Source: Synaphobranchus kaupii (lineage: Eukaryota > Chordata > Actinopteri > Anguilliformes > Synaphobranchidae). Taken from it: a stretch of DNA of 64,000 nt. The stretch is from the NCBI GenBank assembly GCA_029718625.1, contig CM056387.1:35374909-35438908 (forward strand), given 5' to 3'. The position numbers were made by a program, and so were the translations under genes. Of this stretch, positions 13,188-41,600 are shown one piece after another (position 1 is the stretch's first letter; the number at the start of each line of letters is the position of its first letter). The notes under the pieces were generated by a model. That model had not been told where the DNA came from and ran no database searches. It saw only the letters and a list, made by a program, of their open reading frames with translations.

Positions 13188-14358
13188 ACACTGCAAAAAA
13201 AATGTCTGTCTTAATAAGTGTTTTAGTCCCGTAATGAGATAATATCTTATTTTTTTTCTCTAAAGTGGAAAATATTAGTTACTTTTTGCTTGACAGATGA
13301 AGTTCTTACCTCCACTGGAAAATCTTGAAATGAATAAAACTCTCACCTCCGTAGGCCCTTTTCACACTGCAATGTGTTAACAAGAAGTGACGGATAAACC
13401 AGGTAACAATGAATCCAATTCGCTGATCTTCCAGTTCAAGTGGTCGATGTTTAGTCGGTTCATGATGTGGGCTGGTTCTCAGTATACAGTCTAACGAAAC
13501 TCCGGTGCTCAGACATGCTTGTCATCTTACGTTTAAAAACGTAACCATTTCTACTCTCAATTTGACGTGTATATGAAAGCAAAGAAATGTTTGAGTAAAA
13601 TCAGATGAAACCCAGTACATTAGCTTGTAGCCACGAAAGCAGCGGATGTTTGTGGTGAAGCTGGCTAACTTAGCTTCCAAACAATGCCAAACTCCAGTGC
13701 TAGCTTGTCATCTTATGTTTAAAAGCTTCAAAACTGTATTTTACTGTATATACAATAATACTGTATAGACAAATCATGAAAGCCCAGACGTTTTACAAGT
13801 AAAATCAGGTGAATAACGTTAGCTTGTAGCCGCGAAAGCAGCCGATGTTTGGTGACAATCTGGCTAACTTCCAAACAATGTGAAATTCCGGCGCTACCTT
13901 GTCATCTTACTTTTAAAAGCTTCAAACTAACATTATATTTTTACTCTGAAAGTGGCATTAAGACATAGCCTAGCTATGATGAAAGCCAAGGCATTTTTCA
14001 AGTGCAGGGGAGAATGTTTCCACGAACCTTATTCACCGGTGAAAATGTAGCAACGTACTAGCTATTTACCTGATGCTAAATCTGACCAATTTCCCAATAA
14101 TTTCAGTTATTTGATGTGCTAGCCACTGAGGGACACAACAAAATGTATTGTAGATTGACTGCGCCACTTGTTGTTTTGATGACACCGTAAATGTAATTAC
14201 CTGGATACTGAAACTGGCGGAAGTCGCAACCCGGAAATGTGAAAGGGGCCTATTGGCAATCTTTATGTTTTATTTAGCAAATAAAGTGACAGAAATAAGA
14301 TTCTAAAGTCTAAGATTAAAATTCTTGTTAAGATTTGGCTTTTACAGTTTACAGTGTA
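13188..14358 (+). repeat. Interspersed TIR element interrupted by a second element
   Basis: The outer parts, 13188-13351 and 14253-14358, align with the uninterrupted repeat at 51735-51985 (shared 'gcaaaaaatgtctgtcttaa'-like start, 'gcttgaca', 'caatctttatgttttattta'-like middle, 'cttgttaagatttgg' end). The ends are 'acactgcaaaa' and 'acagtttacagtgt', a short terminal inverted repeat. The 901 bp between belong to a different element. Confidence 0.75.
13352..14252 (+). mobile_element. Nested 0.9-kb DNA element with inverted ends and internal repeats
   Basis: The ends 'taggcccttttcacact' and 'aaatgtgaaaggggccta' are near-perfect inverted repeats. Inside, a roughly 180-bp module with 'gttagcttgtagcc', 'cgaaagcagc', 'ggctaactt', 'ccaaacaatg' and 'gcttgtcatctta' occurs in about three diverged copies. 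No transposase frame is seen, so it is non-autonomous. Its insertion split the host repeat at 13188-14358. Confidence 0.7.
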
Positions 14359-14429
14359 CAAACAACAATTTGTATAGTAACAACAGAAGATAGGACGAGA
14401 TGTATAGCATTTACACAGTTGTGCCTATA

Positions 14430-14510
14430 ACATTATCCTGAAACTTATTGTATGTCGCTTTGGATAAAAGCGTCTGCTAAATGACTGTAATGTAATGTAA
14501 TGAAAGGAAA
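14430..14510 (+). repeat. Fish SINE/LINE 3'-tail fragment
   Basis: The block 'gctttggataaaagcgtctg' followed by 'ctaaatgactgtaatgtaat' is a very common teleost retroposon tail. Only this short piece is seen. Confidence 0.7.
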
Positions 14511-15177
14511 TTCAAACTGAGGAACAATAAGAAAAGTTATCTAAGGTGCTGAGTCCTTTTTCTTGAAGCTATATCTAATATTGTTTGTCCCCAGATCTTA
14601 CTGTTGAGTCTGCTTGTCTCGATGGCCTCTCCAGCAACTCTTAAAACAATTAACAGGGACGTGATTTGCTGGTTGTCTCCAGTTAATAAAACTCAAATTG
14701 AGGCCATACTCATGTTTAACTAAAATTTGATGTGCCGTCACGAGCCAATGAATTTGCGTCTTTATGCTTTCATCAGGGGAGAAAGTGCATAAAAATTCAT
14801 TCATCTTTATTTATAAATACAATATCGGAGCTAAGAGTGTGTGACCTCAATTTAAGTTTCTTGTTAGTTTGCGACTTGTTAATTTGGACATGCATTTCTT
14901 CTCATTTTTATGTAAACCAGAGTTGCGCTCAGTTCCATTTAAATTCACTCTATTAAGGAAACAAATTAAAAGTGAATTATTAACTTAAATGAGAAATCCC
15001 CATATAGTATTATGGGTTTTAGGTATTGACTTGGGCACTTGGGACAAAAACCGACCTGAAAAGACCCTTTTCAGTTTCTCTCCACATCCCTGAGTGAGGG
15101 CTTATCCCAAATTCTCTTCTCTCCCTCCACCCCACTCCCAGGTCTGGGAGCACCAGGATTCTCACAGGTTAAGGGAC
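14511..15177 (+). other. Upstream region of the nicalin gene
   Basis: AT-rich DNA with no coding exon. The transcription start is not evident: I see no clear TATA box and no CpG-rich island immediately upstream. The last hundred bases become pyrimidine-rich ('tctcttctctccctccacc') before the G run at 15178. Confidence 0.3.
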
Positions 15178-15194
15178 GGGGGGGGGGGGGGGGG
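15178..15194 (+). promoter_or_regulatory. G17 run just upstream of the nicalin start codon
   Basis: Seventeen consecutive G residues end four bases before the ATG at 15199. In the 5' UTR such a tract could fold into a G-quadruplex and slow initiation; that role is inference. An in-frame stop at 15091-15093 lies upstream, so the G run is not translated from an upstream in-frame ATG. Confidence 0.5.
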
Positions 15195-15198
15195 AACC

Positions 15199-33740
<18,542 letters not shown>

Positions 33741-33912
33741 GACCCTCCTGGAGTTGGTGCTCAGGGGCTGAGGAGGAGACAGCAGGAAACGGCCAGGATG
33801 GGGCAGAGTATAGGCCCAAATGGAGCACTTAAAGTACTTAAAAGCTTTTGTTGTTTCACTGTATTCAAATATTTTATGAACTTGTTTTCTGAATGACTTT
33901 GTTTTCAATAAT

Positions 33913-33918
33913 AATAAA
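33913..33918 (+). promoter_or_regulatory. Candidate nicalin poly(A) signal
   Basis: AATAAA lies 173 nt after the nicalin stop codon, in an AT-rich setting. It is the first canonical hexamer downstream and would give a short 3' UTR. Confidence 0.55.
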
Positions 33919-34407
33919 AAAGAGATTACCAGACCAGCATGTGGGCTACCCTTTCTTAACTCTCACTGGCTATAATCGGAACATATAGTTTTACCTGGAT
34001 TGGCTTTCCAATTGTCCTGCAGTTTTGAATTATTCATAAAGGTCAGTCATTGAAAGAGGGGACTACAAAATCACACTAGCCGGACGTGAAAGTTTGATAC
34101 GGCCATAGTTTTAACGGAACTGGGGAGTTAATAATGAAATACCTGCAGGTAACCCAATCCCCTGGATTCAGTAAGAGTGACCGCAGCTCAGGTTGTGGGA
34201 ATTAAGTACTCAGGCTGCTACAGACACAGATTCACTACAGGCTTCTACAGTCGCCCTAAAGCCTGGGTTTTCAACAGGGGGTCCGCAATCTCAAACCCCG
34301 CCCTCACTCCTGCCCCCAAACCAAACCACCGGTCCGCAATCTTTATAAAACCTTAAATATAACCCTTTTATGATGGGGGTCCTCAGTTCAGGGGTTTGTA
34401 AAAATCG

Positions 34408-34558
34408 GGTGTTAGACGTAAGGGTGTAAGGACGTAAGGGTGTTAGACGTAAGGGTGTAAGGACGTAAGGGTGTTAGACGTAAGGGTGTAAGTAAGGACG
34501 TAAGGGTGTTAGACGTAAGGGTGTAAGGACGTAAGGACATAAGGACGTAAGGATGTAA
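34408..34558 (+). repeat. 31-bp tandem repeat rich in GTAAG
   Basis: About four units of 31 bp beginning 'gttagacgtaagggtgtaag' start at 34411, 34442, 34473 and 34508. The array ends in a run of 'gacgtaag' variants and contains over a dozen GTAAG pentamers. Confidence 0.85.
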
Positions 34559-35320
34559 TGTGGCCCCGACGTCCGTCATTGAGCCAGTTTTTGCTCAAGC
34601 ATTTCTCCATCTGGCTCAGCCTTTTTCCGAACTCTTATTGGTCTGGCCTTTGTTTGTGAAAGTAAAGTTTTAAATATATATATATATATATATATTTTTT
34701 TTTTAAACACATTGGTGTTGTATTCTTAAATCTTACTGGCTCAGATTTACATCAAAAAAATGCTCACAGTGGATTGGTATAAAATAAATTACAAAAAAGA
34801 AAAAACTATAAAAAATCTCATCTCAGCTGGTAGCCGGCCCATTGGCTACATTGCCCACACTAACAATCTCCAACCAATGCCATTCTCATCTGGTGACCCT
34901 AGCCACGGCGTGGTGACCTCCCGTTTTGGGGCAGTGCAAATGGCCATCCTAGTTAGTCCTCTACAGACACCCTCTGGCAGGTCTACGCAGCTCAAAGATT
35001 TCAGTGTCCATTTATACAGCTGGCTGGTTGCCATGGAAATAAAGGTCAAATGCTCATTTTACAGCAGTGCCAGACTTTAAATTGAGCTAAAAACTCAGAA
35101 CATTTGAGTTTAAAGTTCAGCGCTGGTGTGGAGGCAGAATACTGCTCCACAGGCAAGAATATGAAACGTCTGGAGACTGCTGAGAAGAAGCAGAAATTTA
35201 AAATCAATTTTAAAATCAGTAAATTGCGCTTCTCGTTCCTCAAAAGTATTCCTCTTTGTCAGTGTAAGTGGATAAAAATAAAGGAAAAGAGGAATACATT
35301 TGTACATAACATTTGTATTA

Positions 35321-35494
35321 AACAAATGCCTATTCAATATACATTAATGAACAAATGCCTATTCAATATACATTAATGAACAAATGCCTGATCAATATAC
35401 ATTAATGAACAAATGCCTGATCAATATACATTAATGAACAAATGCCTGATCAATATACATTAATGAACAAATGCCTGATCAATATGCAATGATA
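35321..35494 (+). repeat. 29-bp tandem repeat, 6 copies
   Basis: Units beginning 'aacaaatgcctgatcaatat' start at 35321, 35350, 35379, 35408, 35437 and 35466; the first two have 'tattcaat' instead of 'tgatcaat'. Confidence 0.93.
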
Positions 35495-35763
35495 AACAAA
35501 TGTCACATATTTTAGCAATTTCTCCCTTTCCCTTTATAATTTACTATTTATTTTCTCTGTTGAACAGAAAATAAAATAATTTTATAGGGTTTTGGAGCTT
35601 TAAAAGAACTTAATAATCAGAACAAATAAATCCTGCAGAGCAAGGCAATTATTTAGGCAAGCAGTATAAAATTGCAATTAATAGCCAAGGCTAGCTCAGC
35701 TAGCCACCCTAGCGCAGGTGACCCAGCAAGGGTGCATTTTCAAATACAACACCCTGAAATTAG

Positions 35764-35880
35764 CCTGCCTTGCCAGTACTCTGACTACTAATCCTGCCTT
35801 GCCAGTACTCTGACTACTAATCCTGCCTTGCCAGTACTCTGACTACTAAGCCTGCCTTGCCAGTACTCTGACTACTAATC
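35764..35880 (+). repeat. 29-bp tandem repeat, 4 copies
   Basis: Units beginning 'cctgccttgccagtactctg' start at 35764, 35793, 35822 and 35851 and are nearly identical. Confidence 0.93.
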
Positions 35881-36344
35881 CACTATTAGTCTGACAACTA
35901 GAGCAAATAAACTCTCAAATAAAGTAGTTTCTTGCTAATTCGGCTACAGAAAAAAGTTAGGCTCAGAAATCAACTTGAAAATGCTATTTTCCTCCTCTTT
36001 TATTCCCAAAGGGAAGGGTGTCCTCACACCTGATTGGACAAAAGGATACTGCACACCAGCCACTCTCAGTGACTGATTAACAGGCCGTCTCTAAAACACC
36101 GATCAACAGCTGATCCACATCAGCCCTGCAATCAACCAAGTCAAAGGAATCTCCAACAGAGTGACTACGTAATCGAGAAGAAATATCAAAATAAACGAAA
36201 ACAAAATAACATGACCTGAAGAAAACTAGCAAATACCACAGGATATAGGTGACTGCTTCAATACAGCGGGATAGACCTTAGAGAACTGGCCTTAGAGAAA
36301 GTTTATGTTCTGTTATGTTATGTTGGTGGTGGTAGAGGCGAGTT

Positions 36345-36420
36345 TCCCCCTCATCACTGTAAGCGCTTTGAGTATTGAGAAAGGCGCTATATAAATGCAA
36401 GGTATTATTATTATTATTTA
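36345..36420 (+). repeat. Fish LINE/SINE 3'-tail fragment
   Basis: 'gcgctttgagtattgagaaa' followed by 'ggcgctatataaatgcaagg' and an ATT microsatellite is a common teleost retroposon end. Confidence 0.7.
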
Positions 36421-36701
36421 TGTTCCATTTAGCTCTTGTGTAATTGACCATGGAAAGTTTAATGGTATTTACTTGTTTACTCATTATTATGCCTCAGCCC
36501 CAAAGCAAGGAGCATTTTTGATGACGAAATCGGGAGGAAAAAGAAGAAGAAAAATTGCTAAAATACCCCCATTTTGGGGCTTTATTGTGTGGACGTGTAA
36601 AGTTGTACTTGAATTCCGTGTAGTTACATGAGGTTAGAACATAAAGAAGTTAATGAGTCTGTGGCCATTGTGGTTATTTACGCATGTAGGTAACCCTGAA
36701 C

Positions 36702-37358
36702 AAACACTCGGTGCTGTATATGTATGGGGCTGCCCTGCCCATGCTGTAAACACTCGGTGCTGTATATGTATGGGGCATGCCCTGCCCAAGCTGTAAACAC
36801 TCGGTGCTGTATATGTATGGGGCATGCCCTGCCCATGCTGTAAACACTCGGTGCTGTATATGTATGGGGCATGCCCTGCCCATGCTGTAAACACTCGGTG
36901 CTGTATATGTATGGGGCATGCCCTGCCCATGCTGTAAACACTCGGTGCTGTATATGTATGGGGCATGCCCTGCCCAAGCTGTAAACACTCGGTGCTGTAT
37001 ATGTATGGGGCATGCCCTGCCCATGCTGTAAACACTCGGTGCTGTATATGTATGGGGCATGCCCTGCCCATGCTGTAAACACTCGGTGCTGTATATGTAT
37101 GGGGCATGCCCTGCCCAAGCTGTAAACACTCGGTGCTGTATATGTATGGGGCATGCCCTGCCCAAGCTGTAAACACTGGGTGCTGTATATGTATGGGGCA
37201 TGCCCTGCCCAAGCTGTAAACACTCGGTGCTGTATATGTATGGGGCATGCCCTGCCCAAGCTGTAAACACTGGGTGCTGTATATGTATGGGGCATGCCCT
37301 GCCCAAGCTGTAAACACTGGGTGCTGTATATGTATGGGGCATGCCCTGCCCAAGCTGT
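36702..37358 (+). repeat. 47-bp minisatellite, 14 copies
   Basis: Units beginning 'aaacactcggtgctgtatat' repeat every 47 bp from 36748 to 37312, with a first copy at 36702 that lacks one base. Because 47 is not a multiple of three and the minus strand has no stop in the unit, minus-strand frames of 200-300 codons appear; these are artefacts. Confidence 0.96.
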
Positions 37359-37874
37359 AACTTGGAAGATGCCATAGGCCTACCTGCCATCCCAATACCG
37401 CTTACTGTGTCTGTATTAGTGTGGAACGAGGGGGACAGGGTCCAGTGAATATGAAGGAGGAGAAGAAGATCAGAGACCCCACCCGTCTCCACCTGTGACC
37501 CCACCCGTCTCCACCTGTGACCACCCTTCCCTGTGCATCCATCAGCCCCCCCGTTACCACGGCGATCGAGGGGACACAAAAGGCCCCGAGCAAGTCCCTG
37601 GAGCCGGGGGCTAAATTATTAATGTTCAGAAATTCGGCAAGTCCTCTCCCCCCAGGGTGGAATCTAAGTGGGGGGGGGACAATCAAGCGCTCTAATTAGA
37701 CACCCCGCTGAAAGAGGGGTGTTCGGATTGCAGATCTCGGCTTCTTTTTCCGACCGTTTAAACTGTTAGAGCAGTTAGCAATGCGACCCGCACATGCTAT
37801 TAACCCGCTAACCACGGCCCGACGTTTCCATTACGCAGGACATGCTAATCACATTCACATTATGCTGTATGAGC

Positions 37875-37997
37875 ACATACGCATCATATGACTGGGGCCC
37901 CTCTGGGACAGCTACACATACGCATCATATGACTGGGGCCCCTCTGGGACAGCTACACATACGCATCATATGACTGGGGCCCCTCTGGTACAGCTGC
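37875..37997 (+). repeat. 41-bp tandem repeat, 3 copies
   Basis: Three units beginning 'acatacgcatcatatgactg' start at 37875, 37916 and 37957. Confidence 0.93.
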
Positions 37998-38212
37998 AGC
38001 TAACTGTGCGCTCGCCAGAGGAAATTCAGTTATATTCATATCAGTCACACGTGGTCCACTTCCATTTAAAATACATACAGCATACATTCTAACCTGCGTG
38101 GGGAGGTGTTCACCATAAAGTAGCAAGGAGGGATGAACAATGACCAATGGGGGGATGGGGGGGAGGGGAGTATGGGAAGAAGAGAGATGGATGGAAATAG
38201 GGTGAGGCACAG

Positions 38213-38213
<1 letters not shown>

Positions 38214-38257
<44 letters not shown>

Positions 38258-38575
38258 GGAGAGAGAGAGAGAGGGAGAGAGAGAGATGTCTGTGTGTGAG
38301 AGAGTAACAGAGAGAGGTAGACAAACAGAGCATGAGTGAGTGAGAAAGTGTGTGAGAGAGAGAGAGTTCAGACTGGGAGATAGTTAGTTAGTTCAGATAG
38401 TTATTGTTACACAGAGACAGAGAGAGAGAGAGAGAGAAAGAGATAGTTAGTTCAGATAGTTATTGTTACACAGAGACAGAGAGAAAGAGATAGTTAGTTC
38501 AGATAGTTATTGTTACACAGAGAGAGAGAGAGAGAGAGAGAAAGAGATAGTTAGTTCAGATAGTTATTGTTACAC

Positions 38576-38616
<41 letters not shown>

Positions 38617-38622
38617 TAGTTA
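38214..38622 (+). repeat. (GA)n microsatellite and a repeated GA/TAGTTAGTTCAG module
   Basis: A (GA)n tract with GGGA interruptions at about 38214-38286 is followed by four or five copies of a module combining (GA)n with 'gatagttagttcagatagtt' and 'attgttacacagagac' up to about 38620. It lies directly upstream of the first coding exon at 38657. Confidence 0.9.
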
Positions 38623-38656
38623 TCGTTGCACACGAGAAGCCGGGCCTGCAGATGAG

Positions 38657-41600
38657 ATGAGTGTGCAGTTCAGCACCAGCACGTATAAAGAAGAGTTCAG
38701 ATCCCCAGCACGGGGAAAACCCACCAGGCCCAGACCGTCCTCCGCCCATCGCCGTAACAACCCCCACCCCAGACCGGTAAGAGACACGCCATCGCCGTAA
38801 CAACCCCCACCCCAGACCGGTAAGAGACACGCCATCGCCGTAACAACCCTCACCCCAGACCGGTAAGAGACACGCCATCGCCGTAACAACCCCCACCCCA
38901 GACGCTCCCCTTCTCTTTTTCTGAATCTTAATTCATCATAGGGTTCTTTTTCTTTCATCTGGAGAGTTTCTTTATGCAATGTGTGAAAAGTAGCTACAAT
39001 AATAATAATAATAAGTTATTATTATTGTCATCGTTGTTGTTTTCCTTATTCATTTTTATAACATGTATGAAAAGCACTTTTATTATTATCTTCCAAATTT
39101 TTCATTTATTTGCCTTCTAGGTGCTAATGCATTTGTAGTTCTTTTTGCTCATCATGTTGGCCCATCTTTCAGAATCTCAAACGAGCGCCTTATTCAATTT
39201 AGACTTTACAAAGTCCGTGTGCTTACACTTGAGCTGAGAGAAAGCACTGGGAAACTCCTGCATCATTTATTACTGGTGCCATAAGAGAAGGTGTAAACTC
39301 CAGGACCTGCCTTACCTTCTCTGATAACCACACTGCAATACAACACCACAGCGCAGTACTCAGGAGAGCAGCAGAGCGGAGCCAGATGTTTTAAAGTGGA
39401 AATAATGCATTTTTAAAGAGGCTAAATTGAACACTGCAGGTTTAATTCAATCGGATTGCACGCCAAGCTGTTCAAAAATAATGGCCGTGTCTTGTATCAT
39501 TTATTTATCAATCGGTTCCAGCAGTACGGAACCAGGAGTCTGGTTCCGCAGGCCTCTGTCTAAGATATGCTTATTTACCAGGGGGGTATTTCACAAAGCA
39601 GGATTACGGAGTTGGATAACTGCACTGAGTAAAACCCAGAACTCTCCCAAATCTGGAACATGGACTGAAGTAAAACTTTTACTCAGTGCAGTTATCCAGC
39701 TGAGTAACCCTGCTCTGTGGAATACCCTCTAGGACTTCCTGTTACCCAGAAGACTGCAGACTGGGTGTGGAGCTCGGCAGATCGCTCTTCCCCAGACGCC
39801 CCTGGATTATGGCACACGCTTCTTCCCCCCTCTCCGACACCTCTCTCTCCCACGCCAAGGTACTGTACGGCCCCAGAGCTTCAGCCCACAGTCCTGCCTC
39901 TTATATAATAACATTTTAAAAGGTGAATACAAGTGTCTTGGACGACAAAACATTTTGTGGTGAAAATATCTTCACAAATATTATTTATTTTATTTTCATT
40001 GAATGTGGTTTGTAGTGTAGGTTTCCGCATAGTCAAATATTTGGTTCTTGAGATTAAGACCAGAGACTCGTGCACTTTCTCAAGAGCTTCTATATCCTTC
40101 TTATAGTGTATATCTGAGAACTGGACGCAATAGACTAAACGTGGTCTGACGAAATGAATGCCTCTTATAATCAATTGACAACTGTAAAGGTTTCTTCTTA
40201 CATTCCATTGCTGTAGCTATTAATTTGCCATTATATTACTACAGTTCTTATCACTACTACTAATAACATGTGGCTTTTTCATGTCAGAATGTAACATGCT
40301 GCAGTACTTATTTGTGAATGTCTCCCCGATATGATGCAATGCCATATTTCTGCCAGCAGAGGGCAAGCCTGCTAGTTTGTTCCTGTGGCCCGGCTCCGTG
40401 GACAGACCAGCCACACACAAGCCTGGGCTGAGCTTGGCTCAAAGGTCTCTACTGCCCTCTCCTGGACAGCTGTGCAAACCAGAGCCCTTTGACCCCCCCA
40501 AAAAAACAATCAGGGGTGCTGTTTAACCCCCCCTTTCTTACAATTCCGCTTTTATGGATAATTTCTATTTCTATTTCCATTTTTTAAACAATATTTCTGC
40601 TTGCTCAAAAATCATCTAGAGCTCGGAATGAGTGCAGGTACATTTCAGGGAGGAATGTTGGGGCGACAGAAGAGCATTATGAACCCCTAAACAAGCAGAG
40701 GTACCATAGGCTTTCTCATTTGAATCAATCATAATGCATGAGTGCAAGCTCATTCGATTGGTCCATTTGAGTTAGTAGCCACACCCACAAATAGGGGTGC
40801 ATGGAGGCTTATTCTCCTATAATATTAAAATGAAGAGCTCTAAAACGGACCAATATGTCACCTGAGTTTGTTGCTACAATATTGCATTTATATACTGTAT
40901 ATATTTTTTTATTACATATATTTTTTCAATGTGTATACCAATGTTTATTTGCCAGTACTTACTTGCATTTCCAACAACAACAACATCTTATGCTGTTGTT
41001 TACAGCGAAATGGAGGCCCAGAAGAAATCCTGTCTGCAAAGTAATGTCCACTTGAAGGGAACGCAGTGTTTCCGTAGCAACATCCAACCCCACATCACTC
41101 AAGGAGACAGGTCAGGAGTTTCGCTGGACGTGGGGCAGTGTTACCGTGAGCTTGCTGTACTGTATGTGAGATCACATGTCCTATGACATCACATCAATCT
41201 GTGGCATTCCTTAACTTATTCAACTTAACTTAACTTAACAATGGCTGCGTTCGGAATGGCTCCCTATGGGTTTTATAGTGCACTCTTTTGGGAATGTAGT
41301 AGAATGTAGTAGCCATTTTGTAGAATTTGAGAATTCGAAAACCATCAAAATAGCCAATTCCCTAAATAGTGCAGTATAAAGTGTACAGTATACGGAGCCA
41401 CTCCCAATGCAGCCCCGGTCTGTGCGTCAAGACTGTACAACATACACTTTAAAATAATAGACAGCAGTGTGTGCCAATGGCACTGTTATACAGCGGGGTG
41501 CAGAAATTTGGGCACCCCTGGTCAAAATCCCTTTAAAATGTAAAGAATGTAAATAAAAAGTCATCTTGCTTTAGAATTTGAAGAGATGTGTCATGTTTAA

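Larger units (their letters stand above)
33919..38213 (+). other. Intergenic stretch between nicalin and the 147-residue gene
   Basis: No exon is seen. It holds five tandem arrays (34408, 35321, 35764, 36702, 37875), a (TA)n near 34676-34695 and a retroposon tail near 36345-36420. A GC-richer patch at about 37440-37720 contains two copies of 'ccccacccgtctccacctgt' but no supported exon. Confidence 0.5.

Noticed and set aside
15094..15198. N-terminal extension of nicalin through the G run
   Set aside because: It would have to begin at a GTG codon right after a stop. The ATG at 15199 is followed at once by a typical signal peptide.
36634..37579. Minus-strand frames of 205-301 codons with Met-rich repeats
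   Set aside because: They come from the 47-bp minisatellite. The three frames cycle through the same peptides and none continues into unique coding sequence.
39760..39859. Alternative acceptor 'gactgcag' for exon 2 of the 147-residue gene
   Set aside because: It gives an open reading from exon 1, but the exon then ends in a phase that meets a stop in exon 3. The acceptor at 39748-39749 keeps the frame throughout.
40975..41150. Possible exon after 'gtttacag' in the intron of the 147-residue gene
   Set aside because: Its peptide shows no motif and its phase does not fit between exons 2 and 3.
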